A stretch of DNA of 64,000 bases from Cryptomeria japonica. Its lineage: Eukaryota > Streptophyta > Pinopsida > Cupressales > Cupressaceae. The translations under genes and the position numbers were made by a program. The stretch covers positions 599,242,144-599,306,143 of the forward strand of contig NC_081415.1 of assembly GCF_030272615.1 (NCBI RefSeq), in the 5' to 3' direction. Of this stretch, positions 23,525-33,510 are shown one piece after another. Under the pieces are notes generated by a model. That model worked only from the letters and a program-made list of their open reading frames with translations, was not told the DNA's origin and did no database searches. Position 1 is the first letter of the stretch, and each line of letters starts with the position of its first letter.

Positions 23525-23985
23525 TATGTCAAACTATATCAAGTTCAGTCCCAGGTCTAGTGGGATGGGGTGGTGTCATTAGCAACTCAAATGGCAAACT
23601 GGTGGTGGTCAACATGGCTAATATCAGTACCCAAATCTCTAGCATGATAGAGGTGATGATGACTTTTACAGGCATCTCCATTGCCAAAAATAAAGGACAG
23701 GAGTTAATCATTGAAGGTGATTTGAAGGATGCTATTATGATTTAATAAGGCATAGATAAACTAGGTTAGCAAGTGGCTGATATCATTTTTAGATGCCAAG
23801 GTGTTACCGCTAATTTGGACCACATGATATATCAACATATCCTTAGAGAAGGCAATAAGACTGCGGATAGGTTAGCCAACCTGGGTCCTTTCTTTGAGGG
23901 GATTAAAATTTGGATGGATCAACATGAATTTCCCATAGATATTCATGCCATGATTAATGAAAATAATAAAATCTTAGTGTCCTAA
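23525..23985 (+). pseudogene. LINE-type RNase H domain relic (RVT_3)
   Basis: The plus strand encodes GWGGVISNSNGKLV at the start, IIEGDLKDAI in the middle, then REGNKTADRLANLG. These are the conserved segments of the RNase H domain at the C-terminus of plant L1-like ORF2 proteins. One in-frame stop near 23743 interrupts it. This would be the last domain of a LINE whose upstream reverse transcriptase is missing here. Confidence 0.75.
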
Positions 23986-24430
23986 AGATTTAAAAATCAC
24001 TTTTTTTCTTTGTATCCCGTCTACAACATAAATAAATCATTTCATAAAGTGGAATTTATTTTTTAAAGGAAGGGAAAGAAATATTTTTAATACTGCCCTT
24101 AATTGTGCTTTTCTAATCCCAGTTTGTATAATCTAGCATTGGCTCGTGGCTCTGGTTTTACTATAGTAACTATATGAGGTGATTTAATTCAAACAGATCT
24201 TGATAGTTGTGAGAAATTCAAAGAGAATGAGGCTCTCAAGGAAAAAATGGTTGAGGGTATTTTTGAGCTAACTACATGGAAGGCATGAAGGGATTTGATC
24301 CTTCACTATCGAAACAATTTACCCAATCTTGAGAGGATGGTGAAGTTCACAATGTCAATCGAGACTATTTTAACTACCACTGGGTTGGTTGTGGAAAGCA
24401 CACCCTACCCAAAAACGCTCAAAGGAAACT
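23986..24430 (+). other. Sequence left of copia 1, possible LINE-related
   Basis: Plus-strand frames show short protein-like pieces but nothing assignable. The stretch is continuous with 32039 onward once the copia insertion is discounted. Confidence 0.4.
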
Positions 24431-25099
24431 TGTTGGCATTATGTGAACCGGTATGAGGACATAATGACATTGTATGTTGTCATTGATGTCAATATGCTGA
24501 AGAAGTGAGAAAAGTGAGAACTGGCATATGAGAGAACCAGTAGAACACTGTGAACCGACATTTGTACCCAAGTGAAGCATGATATTGTATGTTGTCATTG
24601 ATGTCAATATGCTGAAGAAGTGAGAACCAACACATGAGAGAATCGGTAGAACACTGTGAATCGACATTTGTGCCAAAGTGAAGCGGTGTGTTTGTTCATG
24701 ATGAACCTGCATATAGCTATGTGAACCGAGTCATGGAAGTATTGTATGAATACTAGTTGGTAGTCTCAATTTCAGGGTTTCTAGTTTAAGTACTTCAAGC
24801 CTGTGTGGCTCAATCGGTGACTTTGTGTGATGAGTTAGCATGGTAACAAAGAATAGATCATGTTGCCATGTAAGCCTTGTGCACGTGAAGGATCTTGCAT
24901 GAAGGAGATTGTTCCTATCTACCTTGGGAATGTGAGAAGTCTGTAAAACAGTGATAACGTGTGATGGGTTATCAGCCACCATAAAATTGATGGAAATGGA
25001 CGATGGAGAATGTCTTGAGATTGGATACAGAATTGCTGCATTTAATGCAGTCTGCTCAACGGTCAGGATTGACCTGTTTGAATTCCTTAACCTAACAGG

Positions 25100-25147
25100 T
25101 TTAGGGTTTAGGGTTTATGCTGCCGACCTATCTGTTTTCCTATAAGG
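25100..25147 (+). promoter_or_regulatory. Telo-box and TATA box in the 5' LTR of copia 1
   Basis: Two and a half copies of the plant telomere-type repeat (TTTAGGGTTTAGGGTTTA, 25100-25117) stand about 22 bp upstream of CCTATAAGG (25139-25147). Telo-box near TATA is a known plant core-promoter layout. The same pair is kept in the 3' LTR (31082-31099 and 31121-31129). Transcription should start about 30 bp further on (inference). Confidence 0.6.
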
Positions 25148-25778
25148 TCGATGTTGTGTCTCTTTCTGAGGTTGTTGGCAAAAGTTGTGTGTGTGTATCC
25201 AAGAGAAGGGACACGTGATTCTTGCCAGACCCAAAGGAGAGAAGTGATACTTGTAGAGTGTAAGTGCTGAAGGCGAAGAGGAGCTCGAGCGGATCTGCAT
25301 TGGCATTAAGTGCTATTACCAAATCATTGTAATACCTATTGATCTCTAACCACCTCAACAGTTGGAAAATCCCTTAATAGGGTAGCCTTAACCGGCTTGC
25401 TGTAAATCCTTTAACAGGGTAATTCAAATCTATTGAGTTCGAAATCCTTTAGCTATTGAGTTCTTGAAATCCTCTAACAAGGTAACCTTTAATAGGGTTT
25501 AACCCTTAACCGCGTATTCTAGCCATCCCTTAACTGGGTGATCCCTAACAGGATCGGTTCCTAGCAGAACCTATTGTAATGTCTCTAACCGGACAAGGCT
25601 CCTAACAGAGCGGACTTCTAAAGAGTTCAAAAATAGCTTGTGGGTATTCATCCCCACCGTGTTTTTTCCCAGTTGGGTTTCCACGTGAAAAATATGTGTG
25701 TCATGTGTGATGCTTTTATGTTGTGATGCCTTCCTATTGTCTGTCAAGCATATGATGGTTCTGTGTTTTATGCCTGTC

Positions 25779-25784
25779 AATAAA
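25779..25784 (+). terminator. AATAAA poly(A) signal in copia 1 LTR
   Basis: AATAAA at 25779-25784 and at the same place in the 3' LTR (31737-31742), placed as expected for the end of the R region. Confidence 0.5.
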
Positions 25785-26149
25785 ACATGTTGAACTAGCT
25801 ATTATTATGATCTGATGATAGATTACATGTTTATGCATAAGGGCGAAATGGTAGTGTAGTCTTGAGTTGAGTGAAAAGCTAAGTGAGTAACCGGTTAATG
25901 CTTGTCTCAGTCATTCTTAGCTTTACCGGTTGCACTCTATTTCAAACCGGTGTCACTGTTTACCAGTCATTTGAAGTGTCTGCTGTCAAACCAGTTTAGG
26001 ACTGTATTTTTGTCTATACTGATTCACCCCCCCCTCTCAGTACCGGGTTAGTACTATTCATTCATCATTGAGTTATCAATTGGTATTAGAGCGTCCTCCA
26101 GGTCCTTTGTGCTATAAGCTTAACCGCTTGAGGTAAAGATCCCAGTCTA

Positions 26150-27102
26150 ATGATGAAGAGGGAAGGTCCAAAGTTTATCAGAGAAAATTTCAGTATATGG
26201 AAATACAGAATGAAGATATACATCAAAAGCATGGGTGCTCAACACTGGAGCTATGTTGAGACTGCCTATGTTGCACCTATTGGTACCCTTACCGATGACC
26301 AAAAGAGAGAGATGCAGGAGAATGGGCAAGTCATGGAAGCCCTAATTAGTAGTTTATCTTCAACATTGAGTTCATTGATGTTCAGGATAAGGTAAATCCC
26401 AAAGAGGTATGGGATACTCTTGAAAATATCTATGGCGGTGATGAGCATGTAAAATAGGCTAAGGAAGAAAGCCTTAGAGAGAAGTTTGAAGATATGCGGA
26501 TGGTTGAAGGTGAGACCATTCAATAGTATGGAATAAGAATCAAAACAGTTGTTGGAGATATCAAGAGTGCAGATGGTAAAATAGAAGATTCCACCATGGT
26601 AAGCAAAGTCCTGAGATCCCTATTGCCGGTCTATGCAATAAGGGTTGCTACTATTCAAGAGCTAAGATCAATCGACAAGACTAAGGTATCCCTAGACTCC
26701 ATCATTGAAAATTTGACAGCCTATGAGCTAAATAGTTTTGATGGCAGTGTTCAAAAGACTGAATCAACTTTTAAAGCTTCTGCAGTGCCATCCAGAAAAG
26801 GAAAAGAAGCTAGCACTAGTGGTGAACCAAGACAGGGTAGAGAAATGGATGATGAGGAGATTTTGATGGCATTTGAAGCTCTGCTTTCCAGGAAACTTCC
26901 TAAAGGAACCGACAAATATAGAGGTAAGCTACCTTTGAAATGCTTTTCTTGTAACCGGATAGGACATATTGTTGTAAACTGTCCTAATGGCGACAACAAG
27001 GACAAACCGGAAAGGTTCAAGAAATTCAAAGGAGGAAACCGGAGAAACTGTTTTGTGGCAGTTGATGAAGGTGTCACAGATGAAGAGTCAGAGCATGAAT
27101 AA
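26150..27102 (+). pseudogene. gag: Copia 1 gag, broken
   Basis: The frame opens at ATG 26150 and shows a UBN2-type gag. A frameshift lies near 26360, then in-frame TAG at 26455-26457 and 26524-26526. The 26596-27102 part carries a zinc knuckle C-x2-C-x4-H-x4-C (CFSCNRIGHIVVNC) followed by a basic tail. It ends at TAA 27100-27102, after which the same frame continues into protease. Gag would form the virus-like particle of the retrotransposon; this copy cannot make a full protein. Confidence 0.9.
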
Positions 27103-27114
27103 AATGGAGATATT

Positions 27115-28581
27115 GTGTTTGTTGCTGTTAAGGAAGATGTGTCAGACAAGAAGGCTCTTGTCTCCCGGTTTGATAATTCCAATGAGGGGATCATTGACAG
27201 TGGTTGTTCTCACCATATAACTGGTTACCGGAGCAAGTTTCTATCCTTGGAGGAGTATGATGGTGGTGTGGTTCGCTTTGGCAATGATGCACCATGCATG
27301 GTCAAAGGCAGAGGGTCCATCTCTCTAAATGGAAAGAGTAATGTTGACAATGTGTATTGGGTTGATGGTCTTAGACACAACCTTCTAAGCGTTGCCCAGC
27401 TGAATGACAGTGGACTCACTTTGGAATTCAAGAATGGAGTTTTTTAGAATCAAAGGAAAGAATGGTGAATTGGTGGCCACCGGCATGCAGACCAAAGGTA
27501 ACCTATTTCAGCTGAATGCAAATATAAGTACATGTCTTATGGCTAAATTTGATGATAGCTAGATATGGCATAGGAGACTCTGCCATGTAAACTTTGATAA
27601 CATTGTGAAGGCTAGTAAGATCAAGGCAGTTAGAGGGTTGCCGGTGCTAAGCAAACTGGATAATACCTTGTGCAGAGAGTGTCAATTGGGGAAAATGTCT
27701 TCCTCAACCTTTAAAGGTAAATCTTTCACTGCTGACAACTTGCTTGACCTTGTGCATACTGATTTGTGTGGTCCTATGAAAACTAGAAGTGTGCAGGGTG
27801 ATAGGTACTTCATGATTCTCACTGATGACTGCTCAAGAATGATGTGGGTCACATTCTTGAAAGACAAGTCTGAAGCCTTTGTAAAGTCCAAATCTTTCAG
27901 AGCATTAGTGGAGGAGGAAAGCAGTAAAAGGATCAAGTGCCTGAGAACTGATCAAGGAGGGGAATTCACTTCAGGTAAATCAACAAGTACTATGAAGAAC
28001 ATGGCATCAAGAGGAAATTGTCTGCCCCTCGGACTCCACAGTAGAATGGCCTAGCATAGAGGAATAACCGAACTATGGTTGAAGCAACTAGAACCATGTT
28101 GATTCAAGGAAAGGTAGCTCACACCTTTTGGAGAGAAGCGGTGAGCACTACAGTCTACACAATGAACCGGGTACTCATCAAGAGAGGTAAGGATAAAACC
28201 CCTTATGAATATTGGACTAGTAAGACACCTGTGGTTAGCTACTTTAGAGTGTTTGGTAGCAAATGTTACATCAAGAGGAGTGAACACCAGAGCAAATTTG
28301 ATGCGAAATGTGTTGAGGGAATATTCCTAGGATATTCCACGAAGAGAAAAGCTCTCAAGTGTTTCAACAATAGGACTCAGAGAATTATGGAAAGCATCAA
28401 TGTAAGAGTTGATGAAACCTCTGAGAAAACTAAGGAAACCGATAGTGAGCAAGCGGTAAACGAACTGGTTGCAACCTTCTGGGAACTGGTTGACAGCCAA
28501 CCGAGTACCAGTAACAATGTTCCTACACTGGCAAATGTAGATGCTGATACTGATGGAGATGAGGATGAAGAACAAAAGTAA
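27115..28581 (+). pseudogene. pol: Copia 1 protease and integrase, broken
   Basis: Aspartic protease motif DSGCSHHITG lies near 27195. A frameshift near 27445 and a TAG at 27560-27562 precede the integrase zinc module (HRRLCHVNF ... CRECQLGK). The integrase core follows (HTDLCGPM, TDDCSRMMWV, LRTDQGGEF). Two TAG codons at 28042-28044 and 28057-28059 interrupt the core's C-terminal part, and the integrase C-terminal region ends at TAA 28579-28581. Domain order is standard for copia. Confidence 0.92.
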
Positions 28582-30207
28582 GAGGAATCTATCAAGACCA
28601 TTCCTCAGTATGTCAAGCTGAATCATGATCCTAAGCAGATCATAGGAGATAAGGATGTAGGAATCCTTACAAGAAGAAAGGTCAGAGAAAACTCATGTAT
28701 GATCTCTGAATTTGAGCCTAAATCATTCAAAGAGGCACATAAGGATGAAGACTGGATCAAGGCAATGGAAGAGGAACTTGACCAGATAGAGAAAAATGGT
28801 ACATGGTCTTTGGTACCCAGATCGGAGCACAAAAATGTTATTGGTACTAAATGGGTTTTCAAAAATAAGTTGAATGAGGATGGCATAGTGATTAGGAACA
28901 AAGCCAGATTAGTGTGCAAAGGATATGCTCAAGAAGAAGGAGAAGACTATGGTGAAACCTTTGCTCCCGTAACCAGATTGGTAGGAGTCCGTATGCTTCT
29001 TGCATATGCAGCTTTTAAAGGCTTCAAAGTATATCAAATGGATGTAAAATCTGCATTCCTAAATGGTGTACTTGAAGAGGAGGTGTATATTGAGCAACCA
29101 AATGGGTTTGCCCTATCTAAAGACAGTAACATGGTATGTAGGCTACATAAAGCCTTATATAGACTAAAGCAGGCACCTAGAGCATGGTATGAACGTCTAC
29201 ATTCTCATCTTGTGAAGATTGGATTTGAGAGAACAAGTGAAGATAGTAATATCTACTTGAAGTCTAAAGGAGATCAGATCCTGATTTATGAGTTATTTGT
29301 TGATGACATTATCTTTGGTGGAGATGACAAGATGAGTCATGAGTTTGCAGATGAGATGAAGAAAGAATTTGAAATGTCACTCATAGGGGAGATTAAATTC
29401 TTCATTGGACCACAGATCCAGTAGATGAAGGATGAAATCTTTATCACTCAGTCCAAGTATGTCAAAGAGGTGTTGAAGACCTTTGGCATGGAAGATAGCA
29501 AATAGGTTGGTACTCCGATGGTGACCGGTTGTAAACTATCTAAAGAAGATGACTCAGAATTGGTTGATGAGAAGGAATACCAATCAATGATTGGTAAGTT
29601 GCATTATGTAGTGCATAGCAGACCGGATATTGCAGATGCAGTTGGCATTACTGCAAGATTCCAGAAAAGCTCAAGAGAATCTCACTTGGTTGCAGTTAAG
29701 TGGATTCTTAGGTATCTGAAGGGAACTGTTGACTATGGATTATAGTATCCTTATAGCAAGGATTTCAACTTGAAAGTATACACAACATGTGGTGCATTCT
29801 TTCTCGGTGGTAGACTGGTCTCATGGATGAGTAAGAAGCAGAGTTGTATCTCTTAGTCTACAATGGAAGCAGAGTATGTTTCAGCTTTCATGAACTGCAC
29901 TCAGACAATTTGGATGAAGCATGTATTAAATGGCTTCAAAGTTCCTGTATCTGAACTGGTAAGTATATTTTGTGACAATACTAGTGCAATTAATATCTTC
30001 AAGAATCCGGTTTTACATTCTAGAACCAAGCACTTTGAGCTTAAGTATCATTTCTTGAGGGAAAAGGTTCAGAACAAAGAGATTGCATTGGAACATGTTT
30101 CTAGTCAGGAGCAATTAGCAGACATATTCACCAAGCCTCTCCCAAAGGCTACATTTATGTACTTAAGAGGTGAATTAGGGGTGTTGCCCCTTCAGGAGGT
30201 AAACTAA
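28582..30207 (+). pseudogene. pol: Copia 1 reverse transcriptase and RNase H, broken
   Basis: The RT runs from 28699 with the typical segments [27 protein letters not shown] and [15 protein letters not shown], and catalytic box FVDDIIF. In-frame TAG codons lie at 29422-29424, 29503-29505, 29743-29745 and 29854-29856. RNase H follows with MEAEYVS, CDNTSAI and ADIFTKPL near its end. Apart from these stops the frame is well preserved. Confidence 0.93.
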
Positions 30208-30412
30208 AGGTATATTCTCCACATCAGTCAGGTATTGCATAGTCAAATTTTTCTTCACGATTGATGTGTTGAAGGATGCTACTCCTCAGGGGGAGCAGCA
30301 TAATGGAACAGGGAAGCTTGTGCCTCCACTTTGGCATTGTTGTCAAAGGGGGAGAAGATGTGAAGCGGAGAAGATATCTTTGTTTATTACCATCAATGCC
30401 AAAGGGGGAGAT

Positions 30413-32038
30413 TGTTGGCATTATGTGAATCGGTATGAGGACATAATGACATTGTATGTTGTCATTGATGTCAATATGCTGAAGAAGTGAGAAAAGTGAG
30501 AATCGACATATGAGAGAACTAGTAGAACACTGTGAACTGGCATTTGTGCCAAAGTGAAGCATGACATTGTATGTTGTGATTGATGTCAATATGCTGAAGA
30601 AGTGAGAACTGGCATATGAGAGAACCAGTAGAACACTGTGAACCAGCATTTGTTCCAAAGTGAAGCGGTGTGTTTGTTCATGATGAATCGACATATAGTT
30701 ATGTGAACCGGCTCATGGAAGTATTGTATGACTACCGGTTGGTAGTCTCAACTTCAAGGTTTCCAGTTTAAGTACTTCAAGTCTGTGTGGCTCAATCGGT
30801 GACTTTGTGTGATGAGTTAGCATGGTAACAAAGAACAGATCATGTTTCCACGTAAGCCTTGTGTGCGTGAAGGATCTTGCATGAAGGAGATTGTTCCTAT
30901 CTACCTCGGGAATGTGAGAAGTTTGTAAAACGGTGATAATGTGTGATGGGTTATCAGCTGCCATAAAATCGGTGGAAATGGACGATGGAGAATGTCTTGA
31001 GATTGGATCAAGAGCTGCTGCATTTAATGCAGTGTGCTCAATGATTAGGATTGAACCGTTTGAATTCCTTAACCTAACAGGTTTAGGGTTTAGGGTTTAT
31101 GCTACCGACCTATCTGTTTTCCTATAAGGTCCATGTTGTGTCTCTTTCTAAGGTTGTTGGCAAAAGTTGTGTGTGTGTATCGAAGAGAAGGGATACGCGA
31201 TTCTTGCCAGACCCAAAGGAGAGAAGTGATACCTGTAGAGTGTAAGTGCAGAAGGTGAAGAGGAGCTCGAGCGGATCTGCATTGGCATTGAGTGCTGTTA
31301 CTAGATCATTGTAATACCTGTTGATCTCTAACCACCTCAATAGTTGGAAAATCCCTTAACACGGTAGCCTTAACCGGCTTGCTGTAAATCCTTTAACAGG
31401 GTAATTCAAAGCTATTGAGTTTGAAATCCTTTAGCTATTGAGTTCTTGAAATCGTCTAACAAGGTAACCTTTAATAGGGTTTAACCCTTAACCGAGTGAT
31501 CCCTAACAAGATCGGTTCCTAGCAGAACCTATTGTAATGTCTCTAACCGGACAAGGCTCCTAACAAAGCGGACTTCTAAAGAGCTCAAAAACAGCTTGTG
31601 GGTATTCATCCCCACCGTGGTTTTTCCCAGTTGGGTTTCCATGTGAAAAATATGTGTGTCATGTGTGATTCTTTTATCTTGTGATGCCTTCCTATTGTCT
31701 GTTAAGCATATGATGGTTTTGTGTTTTATGCCTGTCAATAAAACATGTTGAACTAGCTGTTATTATGATATGATGATAGATTACATGTTTATGCATAAGG
31801 GTGAAATGGTAGTGTAGTATTGAGTTGAGTGAAAAGCTAAGTGAGTAACCGGTTAATGCCTGTCTCAGTCATTCTTAGCTTTACCGGTTACACTCTATTT
31901 CAAACCGGTGTCACTATTTGCCAGTCATTTGAAGTGTCTGCTGTCAAACTGGTTTAGGACTGTATTTTTGTCTGTACTGATTCACCCCCCCCCCTCTCAG
32001 TACCGGGTTAGTACTATCCACTCATCATTGAGTTATCA
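30413..32038 (+). repeat. 3' LTR of copia 1
   Basis: 1626 bp, collinear with the 5' LTR and ending at CA 32037-32038, directly before the AAACT duplication. Minus-strand open frames here are duplicated in both LTRs and are not genes. Confidence 0.97.
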
Positions 32039-33510
32039 AAACTAAAAGGAGGACTTCAAAATATTTTTGAGCCTAGGTGAGAATGTGGACCATCTCCAAA
32101 GTGGATTCAAAAGGGACAACTTGTCGGGTATCTATAAAGAGGCAGTAATTTAAGCATTTGCACTCCCAACTATTCCCAATGCTCAATCACTTAAGGTATG
32201 GAATCAAGATGAACTTTCCCTTTTGGATTTTCTCTTCCATTTCTCAATCTATTATGGTGGGCAAGTCTAAAAGTACCCTTCCCTTGTACCAAGGTCTTAC
32301 TCTACACCTTTATAATTTTCATCTAGGTTTAACCCCAATAAGTAGGCCTACCATTAATCCTTTTGGCCCACCCTTTGTGTTGAGTTATTGATCAACCCAA
32401 TTGATTCTAAAGCTTCCCCAAATCCCTAGAAGAATCTCACCCAGGTTAACCCTTCTAGGACTGCTAAATTAAAAAAAACCTCGACCCCCTTATTGGTGAA
32501 TGCTCAATTAAAAGATGATTATTGTTGAACAAGATTTAGAGGAGATGGCATTTTCTTGGTCCACTAGGTCTGATTGGACCCCTGATTACTCAATGAGCAA
32601 TTTTTCTACCCCTCCTTTACCTCCTTCCCTTGGCTCCCCTCATTCTTCTCCTTGAAATGATATCTATAAGGAGGAATTCCCCTCTTTGTAGCCAAAGTGA
32701 ATGAACTCTGCAAGGGGTTCAAAAAGCACAAACCTACCATCTACTAGCTTTTGGGAAAATTTGAGGAGGTAAAAATCAAAATTAATAAACTTGGAGCCCT
32801 TATTGAAGTGAAGACTAGAGCCTTGAGTTTGGATATAGACGAAAAGGAATAAGGTGCTTGGACGATGATGGGTAAATTTGCTGCTATGGTTGATAAGTGG
32901 GAAGAGTTGGAAAAGACTGTGAAGGAGCTTAATGAGAAATTTAATCACAGTAATGGCACAAAGGATTTGGCAAAAGTGATGGAGTTGTTGCATGTGATAA
33001 TTAGGACTCCATAAAAAGGAAAATGGAGAATATGTTTGCGTAAAAAAATGGAGATGATCAAGAAGAACTTCAATGCTACTCTCCAACCTATACAAGATGA
33101 AATTGCGAGGAGGTATGAAAATAAGAGGCACCACTTGGATTCCTCCACTACTAGTGGGCTACACTAGACTCTCTAGCCATCACCTCTAGGAAACGTTTCA
33201 ATAGAAAACTCTCTTTTTCAGAGAAAGGCAAAGAAATTTTCCAAGATAGAAATTGGTTTTTTCCTTGACCAAGTAGGCTATCAACTTGTCCCTTTTTTGG
33301 GGGCCGGGGGGGGGTCTCTGTCCTATTAAATTGCATTTGATTTGTTGGGTTTTGTTGTTGTTTTTGTTTGGGTTTTGTTAGCGGTGCTTGAAGCCTTCTA
33401 GGTTTGTTCTTTTTTGGTAGTAGGCTTTTAGGTCTTAGTCCCTCACCCCTCGTGAGCCCCTGGTTTTGTAATTATGTAAAATTTTGAGTTTAATATATTA
33501 AAAAATATAT
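32039..33510 (+). other. Right half of the sequence split by copia 1; possible LINE relic
   Basis: The plus strand has scattered coding-like pieces rich in Lys/Glu (about 32800-33130), interrupted by stops. A T-rich, G-poor tail follows, ending around TTTTGTAATTATGTAAAATTT at 33463. That tail resembles the 3' ends of plant LINEs, which would fit the RNase H relic at 23525-23985, but no diagnostic domain is present. Confidence 0.35.

Larger units (their letters stand above)
24431..26078 (+). repeat. 5' LTR of copia 1
   Basis: 1648 bp, TGTTGG...GTTATCA. It contains an internal ~115-bp direct duplication near its start (GACATTGTATGTTGTCATTG at about 24468 and again, with one change, at about 24583). 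It is ~22 bp longer than the 3' LTR, chiefly because of a segment near 25511-25535. Confidence 0.97.
24431..32038 (+). mobile_element. Copia 1: Ty1/copia LTR retrotransposon, structurally complete, coding decayed
   Basis: Two 1.6-kb LTRs beginning TG and ending CA flank a 4.3-kb interior. The element is bordered by a perfect 5-bp target duplication AAACT (24426-24430 and 32039-32043). The primer-binding site TGGTATTAGAGC (26081-26092) lies two bases after the 5' LTR and matches the plant initiator tRNA-Met type. A purine tract (AAAGGGGGAGA, about 30401-30411) lies just before the 3' LTR. Domain order is gag, protease, integrase, reverse transcriptase, RNase H, which is copia order. LTRs differ by several percent at a glance, mainly transitions, so the insertion is not recent. 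Confidence 0.97.

Noticed and set aside
25100-25117. Interstitial telomere
   Set aside because: Only two and a half TTTAGGG units, at the same place in both LTRs of one element; better explained as a promoter telo-box.
24419-25780. Minus-strand frames such as 24712-24419 and 24982-24731, repeated at 30224-30964
   Set aside because: They lie in the two LTRs of copia 1, antisense to the element, and are duplicated only because the LTRs are.
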